Shown: in pieces, positions 22,521 to 33,903 of the stretch
Layout: each line of letters opens with the position of its first letter
How positions within the stretch are numbered: position 1 is the first letter of the stretch
NCBI GenBank assembly: GCA_020740775.1
Contig: JAHEWK010000014.1
Location: 1,550,001-1,614,000, forward strand
DNA: 64,000 nt
Direction: 5' to 3'
Source of the DNA: Ilyonectria destructans
Lineage: Eukaryota > Ascomycota > Sordariomycetes > Hypocreales > Nectriaceae
The notes under the pieces: model-generated
The model's input: only the letters and a program-made list of their open reading frames with translations
Told to the model about the DNA's origin: nothing
The model's database searches: none
Position numbers and translations under genes: made by a program

Positions 22521-23713
22521 AGAGCATCAACGATATGCCTTTACAAGTGGAGAGAAAAAAGGAGCTATTTCTTTGATATTGATACCGGGTCGAGTATGGA
22601 ATAGACCATCCGACATGTGCTAGATATGGATGAATTGAGACGATGACATATTCGCCTGGAGGGTACGAGCACAGTGACTCATGTAAGGTGTAGTTGTAGG
22701 CAAGGACGGGATCTTCTCGTAACGCGTTAGTGGTGTAGAGGAACACAATCGTGGGAGAGACATCCGGTCAACGGCCCGCACGGGTTCATGGAAACATGAT
22801 GCTCCCGGCGTGTGGTTGTTGATGCCCGTAATTAAAGTCATCCCGATCCCGTCCTCGTTCCGCGTGTGCTCCCCTGAGCTCGCCTCCATGTGTTCCGCGT
22901 AGACACCCTCCAGCTCACCTTATACGCCCGTCGCCCTCCCGCGTCTGTGTCTCCATCACCACTCCTGGTGCTCGCCAGGTCATGCATGTCTGGCACACGC
23001 GGTCCCAGGCGGAACACCGAAATCTACCTTGTGCATGTGTCTCGCAGTTTGCTACCGGGACCGCGGGCTCTGTTTGCGCAATCGCGGGAGCCATGTTGCG
23101 CCGATTCCGGCTGTTGGGGGACACACAAAAGCAGATGCGCACGTATGCACGCACAGCGCCGTGCTAGGATGGCGTCGTGTCGTGTCGTGTCGTGTCGTGT
23201 CGGCGATGATGCGCCGTGTAAAGGGTCCACAGGCACTCTCGTCTAAGGGAGAAGCGGGTTTCGTGCAACGGCGGGCCGTGGCGGTTTGTGGGTTTGTGGA
23301 GTTGCCGTGTTTATATGGATGTGTTGTTTTCCCGTCTTTGTGAGAGAGGGAGGCGCTGCTGCATCTGGTGATGTATGTGTTGGGTGTAGTTGGACGAACA
23401 CTCCTGCTTTGCTCCTTGCTCCTTGCTCTTCCTACCTTACCTAGACTTTGGCCCTGACAGCTGCCTCGTTTGCGGGTGACAGCTGGTAGGGACGTTGTTG
23501 GCTTATTACCTGGGCTCAATCACTGCCACGGCTTCCTTCTTCCTTCTTCCTTCTCCTTCTCGTTTTTCTTTCAAACACTGAAAACCTGAGTCAACAACTA
23601 CTCGTCATCACTCATTCGCCCAGTCTTTTTCTTTCTTCCCTCGCTTCTTCCCACAAACTTCTTCTCCAGACCGGGACTCACGTTTTCAGCATCTCTCAAG
23701 CTCTGCTCCAACC
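22521..23713. other. Intergenic between LHS1 and the protease gene
   Basis: No coding sequence is supported. It holds a pentanucleotide repeat at 23175-23202. From about 23520 onward it has TTCC/CTTC runs and C/T-rich sequence, the likely core promoter and leader of the protease gene. Confidence 0.55.
23175..23202. repeat. Pentanucleotide microsatellite (TCGTG)5.6
   Basis: Five full copies and one partial copy of TCGTG in tandem in the intergenic region upstream of the aspartic protease gene. Direct reading of the sequence. Confidence 0.95.
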
Positions 23714-25128
23714 ATGAGGCCTCCTATCCTGTTCATCTCGTTCCTCGCGGGCCTAACAACTGCTGCTCTTGTCCCTCCTCGTCTGCACGGCAAATCCACC
23801 TCCGGCTTCTCTCTCCCCGTGAGCAAGACCCAGGGCTCCAAACGGGACTTTGTCCGGGACTGGGCTGCAGCGAGACAGAAATGGGGCAAAGGCATCCCTG
23901 ACGATGTGTTGTACGCGTTTTCACTCCTTGACGATGGTTTGTATCCCTTTTCGTGCCTGCGAGCCGCATGCTGATGATGTCTGGTTGCAGATGGCATCGT
24001 GGATGTTCAGCCTCTGGGCAGCGACGACATCTACATTGCTGATGTCCAGGTTGGCAACCCACCGCAGACTCTGAAGATCGCCATCGACACGGGCTCGGCC
24101 GATATGTGAGAAGCATATCCCTTGTCTAGTTATTATTGCTGACCGCATAGGTGGGTGCAATCCTCGGATACAGATTATCAAACGAACACGGAGGGCCCCT
24201 GGGCGCCTCAGTATAAGCCCGACGCATCCAACACCTCTCGCCGCATGGATGACGCCGAGTGGGCCGTTGAATACAGTAAGCCAACTTGCCTCTTCGTCGT
24301 CCCCTTTCTGGATAAACCCCTGACTGACTTGGTGCCGTAGTGGACGGAACCCACGCCAACGGCATCGTCTACCTCGACACGGTCCGCTTGGGAGGCTTCG
24401 AGCTCACCGATACCGCCGTCCAGTCGGCTCAGATCATCGCCTCACGTTTTGAGCGGGAGATAGAGCTCTCTGGCATCATGGGCTTCGCCAAGAGCCTCCC
24501 AAGCAATATCGAACCGCCGACACCATCCCTGCTCGACAAGCTCCGCCCTCACCTTGACGCCCCTGTCTTCTCCGTCGACTTGCGCCGCAACGCCACGGGG
24601 ACCTTCGACTTCGGCCACATCGACACCTCCCGCGCCAGCGACAACATCACCTGGCTCGATGCCAACCCAGCCAGCCCTCACTGGGACGTCACCTTCGACT
24701 TGACGGCCTGGGACGGCTCGCACCGCGTCTGGTGGGCTCACTCCTTCGAGGCCACCATCGACACAGGCACCACGCTGCTGTTCCTGCCGGCATCACTCGC
24801 CGGAATGTACTGGTTCGATGTCCCAGGCATGCGGGTCGACCCTCGCCTCTCCAACGCTTTCACTTTCCCGTGCCATCTAGCCGACGGCCTCCCGGATCTC
24901 ATGTTCAAGCTGCCCGGCGAGGCGGAGCACGTGCTGACCATTCCGGGCTCGTACCTCAACTACGGTCCCATCGACGACGACCCGGAGTACTGCTGGGGCG
25001 GCATGCAAAGTGCCGAGGAACTCGAGGTAACCATATTCGGCGACGTGATGCTCAAGGCGTTGTTTGTCGTGTTTGATCTCGAGAATAACCGCGTTGGGTT
25101 TGCCAACAAGGATCTCGATGATGAATAA
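23714..25128 (+). CDS. Secreted pepsin-family (A1) aspartic protease
   Basis: An acid endopeptidase of family A1, probably secreted. Exons are 23714-23936, 23991-24105, 24151-24275 and 24341-25128, giving 416 residues; all three introns have GT-AG ends and keep frame. A signal peptide is clear (MRPPILFISFLAGLTTAALV). Both catalytic motifs are intact: DTGSADMW at 107-114 and DTGTTLLF at 295-302. The flap Tyr is seen in EYMDGTH (Tyr154). Two Cys residues (FPCHL and EYCWG) match the C-lobe disulphide. Residues of about 20-80 fit a propeptide. No GPI-anchor tail or membrane segment follows, so soluble secretion is expected. A nutritional or host-interaction role is inference. Confidence 0.94.
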
Positions 25129-25699
25129 ATGGCATGTTGTGTATGATCTGACTGGAGACCTGGAAGGATGTGAGACGGTCAAATAATCTTTGCAACGCTG
25201 TGTGTAAAGGGACTGCCATGTTAATCGGGGCCATCAAGAGAGATGTCGTTAGTGCTAGGTAGTTGGCAGTCATTGCTAGGTTAGCAAGGAGCAAAAGGGA
25301 TTATCAACTCTTTCATACAGTCGCAGTTCAACAGAAGCCCACCGATTTGAAACACGGCCTCACCAAGAAATGCTCACGAGCGTTGAAGGAATCATGGATG
25401 CATTTACCATGATGCTGGTAATGGTATATACAGTCCCCGCCGGAGTCCTCCATAATAATCATCTCAGACTTCCCGTCTCAGTCTTCATCCACCATCACGA
25501 TGCGTCGTCCCTCTCGACATCCGACATCGAATCCAAATAACACTCCCATTCAAACAAGTAACATGCCACCCCAGTCTCCCCATGCGATTGCCATCCCCAA
25601 GATAAAAAAGACCCTCAATATGAAGTTGAGGGGCAGGTGGTGCAAGAAAGCCCGGCCGTATTAGAAGAATAGATATGGTAAGGTAGACCAGGCCGTTAT

Positions 25700-25734
<35 letters not shown>

Positions 25735-26268
25735 GAAGAGAGGGAAAATTGCAAATGCTGCCTCTATAACGCCGGAGGGAGATAACGTCGTCCAAAGAGT
25801 GAGTAAAAGGGTATTGGGAGGAGACCAGGGGGCGCACATTGGACTACATCCACTGCCGCTTTCCATGCCCCAGAAATAACGATTGGATAAAAGCAGCCAC
25901 AAAAAATGCACAATAGCCCAGCCAGCCGTCCGCTGGGCTCCGTGTCGGCCCAGCGGTGGTGTATTCCCCATAACAAAACCGGGCCGTAGACGGGGAACCC
26001 GTGGTGGGGTCGCCCGGGTGTTGAAGCATGCGCTGGTGAAAAGAGGGGAGAACCCGGGGAAGGCGAAATGACAACATATCATGGTTCCCTGGGTTCATCC
26101 TCTAGCAGTGATTCCTCTCGCCGTTGCCAAGGTCGGGCAAGTGAATATTCCGACAAAACATTGGTGTACGGGTGTATACCGGTGTCCCTGGTCAGGCCGA
26201 GGAGACAAGAGAGCCTGAGATTTATTGTTCAGCGTCTCCGTCTTTAATTTAGTCAAGAAAGAACCAAG
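25129..26268. other. Intergenic, convergent 3' ends
   Basis: Region between the 3' ends of the protease (+) and the small coiled-coil gene (-). It contains a 32-base A homopolymer. The small open frames around the homopolymer are artefacts of it. Confidence 0.55.
25701..25732. repeat. Poly(A) homopolymer, 32 bases
   Basis: Thirty-two consecutive A residues on the plus strand, with no coding sequence near by. It could be a poly(dA:dT) tract or a retroposition scar. No retroposed sequence is recognisable upstream, and homopolymer length is error-prone in sequencing. Confidence 0.9.
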
Positions 26269-26935
26269 TCAGCGGGGGCCGTCAATCAAGTCAGCGTGGG
26301 TGACGATGTAGTATTCACCTTCACTGGCGCCCGGGGTCGGGGGCATGTTGCCGGCAGAGGGGGCCTGCTGGGCGGCTCGAGCCGTGCCAGGGCGCGAGCG
26401 GGCCTTCTGGTCCTCCTTGGTCACCGCATCGAGGGACTGGAATTGCTGATCCTGATCCTGTTGGACCTGGGGGAGCGGGGTGCGGGACTGGTTGGGGTTC
26501 TTGAGGCGCTCCTCCATCTCGCGGAGACGCTTCTCAAGGGACGCGAGTTCCTGGGTGTTTCTGTTGACATTGCGCTTCCTATGAAGGAAGGCGGGTCAGA
26601 GTTTGGTCTTGCAGGGGAGAATTGTGACGTGGTGGCCGTGGTCAAGGGGAAAGGGCGCAGGAAAGCATGGAGGGGGGTCCGTACTTCTCGGAGACTTGCT
26701 GATCGAGGTCGGTGAGCGAGTTTTCGATGCGGAAGATGTCCATCAACTCCTGAGAGAAGGAGCGGGCGATGGTGCTATCAATGACAAGATCGGTTAGCTT
26801 TTATTCCGTAGCATTGCGTGGTTGGCGATGTCGATATCTCAGACGCCGCGAGGGTAGACGGGGAGAGACGAACGATTGGGGGCGACGGCCGCTGGGCTGC
26901 CAGTCGCGGTCGAGCTCCTCGTCGGTTCGGTCCAT
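26269..26935 (-). CDS. Small coiled-coil protein of unknown function
   Basis: I do not recognise this protein with confidence. Exons on the minus strand are 26935-26874, 26774-26685 and 26578-26269, giving 153 residues; both introns (100 and 106 nt) are longer than most in this window and end in TAG. The N-terminus MDRTDEELDRDWQ is acidic. A conserved-looking helix follows (STIARSFSQELMDIFRIENS), then a coiled coil (KKRNVNRNTQELASLEKRLREMEERL), then a Gln/Pro-rich disordered tail ending YYIVTHADLIDGPR. Size and coiled coil would suit a small subunit of a DASH, BLOC-like or similar assembly, but no motif decides this. Confidence is high that the gene is real and low on function. Confidence 0.75.
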
Positions 26936-29900
26936 GGTGGGCGGAGGGGGATTAAAGCGGTATAGCGATGCGAAGCTGAAGGGGCGGCGCGGGTATCACG
27001 ACAAAGCACGAAGCACAAGGCAGTTCGTTTGAGATGAAGGAAGAAAGGCGGAGAGATATGTTTGGGTTGGGATTGAGATTGGGACAAGGTAGAGAAGGAG
27101 GACGAGATTCGAGGTTCGGGCTGGATAATTCAACTTAATTGTACCCAGGGCGCCAGGGCGCCAGGCCACCCCAGGGTCCCTTAAAAAGGCGTCAGGTACC
27201 AGCGCCGCGAGACCTGTGGACCACCTGGAAGCTAGGTACCTCCCTTGGGTGCTTCCGGGGGGTGGACCACTGGACTCGCTGTGGAACAGTGGAACAGTGG
27301 AACCCACCCGCAAGCAAGCCAGTGCGCGCACCATGCCCGCCCATGCCAATGCCCCTTGGCCCGGCGAGGCTTAGTGGGGATGGGCCTTGGGTAAAGCGCC
27401 CCCAGGGGTTTGAGTGCTTTTGGCAGGCTGTTTACAGGGGGGCGTGTGGGCGAGCTGCCCTGGGGGCGTTCTCTCTATCAAAGGCCCAGGTGCAAAAGGA
27501 CAGTCAGTAATGCGCCGGATTCTCCCCCCAGCTCAGCTCTTATCCCCCAAAGTAATTAATTACGGATGCGCGCCCACTAATGGGAGCCATTAAGGGGCCG
27601 CATGCATTCGAGAGGGAGTGCCAAAAGGTGCTGCCGGGAATGAATGGACTGGAGCGCACCCAAAGGAGACGTAGGGAAATGAACGAAGGAGTCCGGCAGA
27701 CGACTGGACGGTCGTGAGACACCAACAGCCGTCTTTGGCTTTGCCTGTAGCAGAACCCGGGTCTAATTATTGTCCAGGTCATGCAGTCTCACCGCGTGCG
27801 TGCATGTTGTCTCCAGGGCTGCGACTGCGACTGCGACTGCGGCTGCGGCTGCGTGCTCAGTTCAGTTCCCTCTTGCGCGCGTGTCGACGTTTGGCTCTGT
27901 AGCAGGTGACTTACTTGACTTGTTAGATTGCTAGATTTCTCGCTACCTTATCTAGCTTCGTTCCGTCAAGACCTCACGTGCGCTGGACCCCGAGACCATG
28001 TGGAAGAAAGCGATCCCCCGCAGGTTTAAGATAGTACGGCGCAGAGCCCGTCATCACTTCGTGTGTAATTACGTAGTAACTGTGTGCTACCATTTACTTG
28101 ATGCGCTGCCACCTGCGGGAAGCGCATGCACTCCAGGGACAACCCATGGACTCCCCGCGCTCGTAGCAGCGTGGTAGCAGAGGCGTATCACAGCCCGGAA
28201 TCGACGACTACCTACCTTATGCATAGACACTCTACGCAGGACTCCAAGCGTCAGAGACTCGTCCGAACGGGCCACCCACTCTCCGGGAAGTTGTGCTAAT
28301 AAAAGCGCCTACAGGAGGAGCAAGGCATTGGCCCGTGTCTGGTGGCGTTGAAATGGGAAGTTCCACACCCCTCACTTGATCCTGATGCCCTCATGGCTAT
28401 CTATCAAATTTAGGTTTCCTGCCCGCGCCCTCACTTTCCCCTGCGCGGCGTCGGGAGCAGGACGGAAACGGGTGCGTGTTGGTTGCAACGAAGCAAAAAT
28501 AAAGGGAAAGGCACAAGAAAAAAATGCATGAAATATCCCCCGTGTTTCGTTTCGATTCCAGGGGTGAGCCCGGCCGGTCATGGCCGCCCCGTCGCATGCC
28601 ATGGTTGGGTTTCCCGCTTCCGTCACCTGTCATCATCATCATCTACTCCGGGACGTCATCTGCCAGTGATTGACGGATATCTCCCTCCCCAATCTCCAAA
28701 AACTCGCCCGCCCGGCACATTTACCCAAGAGAGGGCTCGGCATTGCCTATCACCATCATTCATTCATGTGCCCAGTGCCCAATCAACCAGTACGAAAAGG
28801 AGAAAGGGGGTGTGTGGGCGGATGACATCAATCTTAATTTGCCGTTTTATGGGATGGGGACCCTGGCCGTTTTGCAGTGCTATGTACCCTCAATTCAACC
28901 TTCACTTCCACTTCGCATGTCCGTCCTCGTGAGTCGTCCGCACGCAACGACCCTCTAATAACTCCCGTCCAAGGCGTCTAACATGCAACCGTCCAACGGC
29001 CTCTGTCTCGCGCCAATTTGCCTCCCATTTCGCCCTCGTCGAACCCGCTTCTGGGAAAAAGAAACGAAAGGCACGCGCCAACTCGCAGGGTGTCGTCCGC
29101 TAAAACCCCTTAGTCGGCTTCCGTCGTCGGGTCCCGCACGCGCCTATCCCCAAACCGATCGATCCTGCACGCTGCACTGACTGATGATAGACGATGGGGG
29201 CCACAGTCATGCCATGGACCGTGGTAGTCCGTCTGGAGTACTCTACGTAGTTCTGGCTTTCCCTTTCTCAGAAACTTGGTGGTGAACATCCGCCATCCAC
29301 AAGATCAATCCCTTGTTACACCTCCTTTATGCCATGTCGTAGCCCTGTCGCATAAATCTCCTCGCTTCGCCTGCTTCTTGCTTCAGGTCACAATGTCATG
29401 GTCACGTAGAAATATACGACCATGCGGTCACCAACATCCGCAGTCATGTTGGCTGGGGAGCCCAGCGTCAATCCCTATCACGATCTGCGCTCTTGATATC
29501 ACCACCCCTTGGCAACTCTGCTGACTAGCACTTCAACTCAACGCGAATATTCGCAAGTATGGAGTAGCTGATTTCCCTACGCAGATATTCGTGCCACCTT
29601 CCGTTTCTACCATCTTTTTCCAGTGTCAGTTGATCATGTAGGGTAGGATTGAGGATTCCCTCACAATTGAGACTTGGCCTGGTCGCTTGAATGTGAACCA
29701 GAGCAATACCCATGGATGTGTAATTACATATTATGTAGCAGAACCATTCGTATTTAATTAAAGTTCTATGCAAAGCATCCCCTGATTCACATGGGCCCTT
29801 TATTCTGGAAATTCCATCAAACCCAGCTCCGAGACTAATTATAGCTTCGCATTCCCGCCTCCCGCTTCCCGCGGACCAACTTCCAACGTAAGACTTCTCT

Positions 29901-30389
29901 TCCCTTCAACCCCTAAATCTGCATTCCTCCCCTGCTGCATTCAACGAGACAAGAATATCCGTAAATGCCAACCTGATGCCTCAAGAGCTGCCTCTCTCAT
30001 TGCTCTCATTAAATGACCGCGGATTGCGTGTCAATTCCGCTTCAACGCGATCCTCATTACCTCCCCCCCATGCTCGGATATTGACCACATCCCACTCCAT
30101 ATGTAGGTTTTCTGACCTGCCCGAACTGTATCAAGATGGACCGCGCAGCCACGACAATAGAACTGGAACTAGAACTGCAAGTTGTAGGTGCTTCTTCAGG
30201 CACACAAATACCCTCTGGGCTTAAACTCAACATATGCAACCCGTTGACGCGATTCGGCAGATCGCCATGTCTCAGCCACTAACGCCTGTAAGCTGAGATC
30301 TGTACGACGGCGCGGACTTTTGCTTCCAACCCTCCCAAACAAGGCATGCGAATAAAAAAAAATCCTATCATATCGGTGCCTACTACTCG
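26936..30389. other. Gene-poor region of about 3.5 kb
   Basis: No recognisable protein-coding gene on either strand. The open frames are short and have compositions expected by chance. It contains a hexanucleotide repeat (27820-27853), the partial tandem GGAACAGT at about 27284-27302, and a CAT trinucleotide run near 28630. The stretch from about 29520 to 30390 is more AT-rich. Confidence 0.5.
27820..27853. repeat. Hexanucleotide repeat TGCGAC x3 / TGCGGC x2
   Basis: Five tandem hexamers plus a partial one, changing from TGCGAC to TGCGGC. Intergenic, read directly from the sequence. Confidence 0.9.
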
Positions 30390-30707
30390 GTGCAATTCGG
30401 CGACTTCGCCAAAGCTCATTATCTAGTAGTCCGCAAGCGGTCGTGTTCTGCTCCACGGCAGTCACTCTACAGGCCTCCCCTGTACCTTTTGACATTTTCT
30501 GAAGACTTGCAGAGAATAATGTCGGATGACATGAATGTATTAGACGAAAAGGAGCTCTTGCAGTTGATGCCTTGGATATTGCAGCATGATCCATTTCGGC
30601 GCCATTTAGCAAGTGAGATCCTAAAGCAGCCCTGGTTTCTTCGGGTATCCATAGGACAGGAATTAGTAGTTTTCGTGACTACCTATCAGCATGGATATCG
30701 CGTCTAA
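30390..30707 (+). pseudogene. Possible protein-kinase C-lobe relic
   Basis: A 105-codon open frame whose middle and end resemble the last part of a Ser/Thr kinase domain. YRPPLYLL could be a decayed RxPE substrate-binding element. The stretch PWILQHDPFRRHLASEILKQ followed by PWFL matches the spacing of subdomain XI, where an Arg after D/P is followed by a helix and an H/PW end. No ATP loop, VAIK lysine, HRD or DFG is found upstream, so if this is kinase-derived it is a fragment. It ends 83 bp from the 3' end of the NACHT-ankyrin gene on the other strand. The resemblance is by eye only. Confidence 0.33.
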
Positions 30708-30790
30708 AACTTCTCGACCCTCAGCATTTATTGTCGTCTGAACCATGACTAAGATATTCAACCCGTCCTGATCCCGAGTTATGTAGCTAG

Positions 30791-33700
30791 TTATCTATAC
30801 AAAGTGACAACTGCTGGGTCTACCGGAACCGTAGCATAATCCTCTAGTATTTCCAAAGCGAATTCAATTCCATAAGTCCCCGGTAGAGATCCTGAAATAA
30901 CCTGTTGCAAAATATCATATGCAGTATATCCATCAGTGTCTCTCACCTGTCGGTCTGCTCCAAAATCAAGGAGTGTACATAAGGCCTCATGGCCAAACCT
31001 TTGCCACCTCTCAAGTCGTACAAATTCGTGCAATATTGTGCGACCGAGGTCATCTCTTGCGTTGATTTTGACGCACTTATCTCTGAGAAGCAAGCCGATA
31101 ATTCCCTCCTCGAGTCCACCCGCGAGACTGCAGAACGCTGAATGGAGAGGGGTCTTGCCGCGTTTGTTGGGTTGTCCCGGATCAAATCCAAGTATGAGTA
31201 ATTGATTGACGTGCTCGTATTGGGCTGCAGAGCAATGATAGAACACACAGTGTAGTACCGTATCACCCTCGTCGTCGCAGGCGTTGATGTCAATATTCCA
31301 ATCACGGGTGAGCGTTGCGAGAGCTGTGAGGTTGGTAGTTCTTGTGCGATCGTAACCCACAACGAGCATCGCAACCGGGTCGACCATGGCTTTCCAACGA
31401 AGAGCAAGAACACGTGCTAGAGTCCAGTGGCCGGCACTGATGGCCGCGCAAATCGGTAATCGGCCATCAATATCTCTCACATCCACATTGAAGTGATATT
31501 TTTCAATGAGCAGGCCACATAGGTCTTCATCCCCAGCCATGATGGCACAAAATAGAAGATAGGAATATTTGGGAGGCTCCCCAGAAATCTCGTCCTTGAC
31601 GATCTTGCTCCCACGTTTTGTCGATACGAGCAGATCGAAGATGTGGCGCTGTCGGTATGAGACTGCACAATGGAGAGCAGTTTCCCCGGCGCGGTCTTCA
31701 AGACGAAGGTCGGCACCACATTCCAAGAGTAATTTCACGATTCTCTCATCTCCTACTTTGCAGGCCAGATGGAGTGGTGTTTGCTGTAAGGAACCCCATG
31801 TTGAACTGTTGAAGTCTCTGTTGAGGCCGACGCGGGTAAAGACCTTCCTCTTCATCACCAAATGCTTTACAAGATGATAAAGACCAAAATGGCACGCAAA
31901 ATGAAGTAGAGAGCTGTGGCCGCCGTCGTTACATTCCGGGCCAATCCACCTGTCTCTAAGAATTGAGCTTGGCGCGAAGAAAAACCTTGGATTCTGGCGA
32001 ACAATCTCCATGATGGTGTCATCAGTCCCACGCAAATGATGTCCTAAATACGCCAACGCGTAAAGGCGGATCGGGTATTCTCGTTCCCTTTCCTCTGGTT
32101 CGATATGTGGATCTCGCAAATCCCTATCGAGACACTCAATCAACACCGTCGACATTTTCTGATGTTCCTGCTTCAGATTGACTCGACAATGGTCTGTTTT
32201 GGGATCCCGGTTTGCTGTAAGGAGGAAATCTTTGGCGCTTTGGTGGACAAAATTGACTACTTTAGGTGATTGAGGCAAGTCTCCCTGGACCAATTGAAGG
32301 AGTTGTCCACAAGACTTGATATAGCTCTCGCATACATGTTCTCGGCTCAGATGCTTTGTAGGTTGTATCTGAGCAAGTGCACATAGTTCGCGAACTGTCA
32401 ACGGCCGTGCGGCTAGCGCAATCCGATATAGCATCTTAAAGACGGCCTCTCGCGTGTTTGAGTCGATTCGCGATACAATTCGTTCGTAGACGGCGTCCAG
32501 ACCCCGAGGAAGCTGTTTTAAGGAAGCCTCGATATCGTCTACTGCAGTTTCTTCGATCTCCTGGGACATCAAGCTTACCCACAGAAACGAGCCTTGAGAC
32601 CGGTCTCTAAAGACTTTTTGGATACGCTCGCGAAGCGAGGGTCCTGCGATTCCCTTTTCGACGGCAAGCTCTTCTATACAATGCGAAAGGTGTATTTCGA
32701 TATCTCCTTGGCTTCCATCTAGTTGTATTTGAGGAAAAGATGACAATGGAAGAACTTTTGGGTACCTTCTGCTTAAGACGATAAGCTTGAAGTTTTGACC
32801 TGGGGCTTTTGATCCGAAGAGTGCTCCGAACTTTGATAAGAGAAGCAAGATTGAAGACGTGTCACATTCGTCAAGCCCGTCCAGGACGCAAGAAACAGAC
32901 TGACCGCGAAGTTCGTCTAACATGGCTTGAAAGCTTGCCCAAAGTCCTTCAAATGAGTAGTCTCCAAAAAGGTACTCTTGCCGTGCTTTCCAATGTGACA
33001 GGAGATTGTCTATCAAGTAGTTGTTCTGTTGGATCAACTGATACATCAGCCCACGTAGAATGTTGACTGCCGTATTCCGCGATGCGACTTTGTTGTCGCA
33101 GAAGAAGTAGATGGCGATGCAGTCGGACGATTTCCGAGAAATAGCTTCCAGATGGTGAGATAGGAAGAGGGAGAGGACCGTTTTTCCTTTCCCAGGGGAT
33201 CCCAATATCCACAAGAGCCCGGATTGAGATTGCTCCCATGCTTGGTATTCCTCTGTTGACAGAATCCACTCGCAGGTGCCGGGGGTTCTTTCTCCCCTGG
33301 TGGCGATGAGTCGCGTACGGTCGTCGATGGGATTGGTGACGTATAGGGCCTGAAGGCATCGATCCTCCTCGGTCCCAGGCTGGATGCAGAACTCAATTTT
33401 GTGAATCTTATGAATGTCTTCGGCAATTTGGTCCCGTTGTTCTTGGCCACTGAACTTTGGTGAGAAATATCATGACGAGCATGGATGTGAACTCACGAGT
33501 TCGCCAGGCTGATTAGGAAGTTCAGGCTCGCCTTTAACCGTCCAAGTTGTACAAACAAGTACCGGATTTCCGGCTCCTTCGCCAAGCCTTGGATGGACTC
33601 CCATGTCTTGTGATCAATTGAATCAGTTTGTTCAAAGTCGAGCTCATCAAAGATTGCACATAACCTTTCGCTGACTACCGTACACTTTTGGATCGTCGTT

Positions 33701-33903
33701 TTTATCCCAGTGGTCTGAACAGAACAGTCGTCTCTTACGGTGGCCACGAATCTCTGGAGTGACTCGAGCTCGTACCGCTGCGACTTAAATTCTTCGGGAG
33801 CATCCTCGACTTTGTCATAAAGAGCCTTGACCTTTGTGTCAAACAATATACTTTTCTGGAGGAACTGCCAAGATGCGGCACATATTTCAGGTATCTCCGC
33901 CAT
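30791..33903 (-). CDS. NACHT-ankyrin STAND (fungal NLR-like) protein
   Basis: A fungal NLR-type signalling NTPase of the kind linked to self/non-self recognition. Exons on the minus strand are 33903-33497 and 33449-30791; the 47-nt intron (GTGAGT...TTCAG) keeps frame, giving 1021 residues. A Met 24 bases upstream (33927) is also possible. Residues of about 1-150 are a helical N-terminal domain like those preceding NACHT in many fungal STAND proteins. The linker RGERTPGTCEWIL (about 185-200) is typical of this group. The P-loop is GSPGKGKT (about 218-225), with CVLDGLDECD as Walker B about 120 residues later. From about 650 to 1000 there are ankyrin repeats, for example TPLHLACKVGDERIVKLLLE and TPLHSAF. 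No stop or frameshift interrupts it. The final effector is unknown. Confidence 0.93.
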
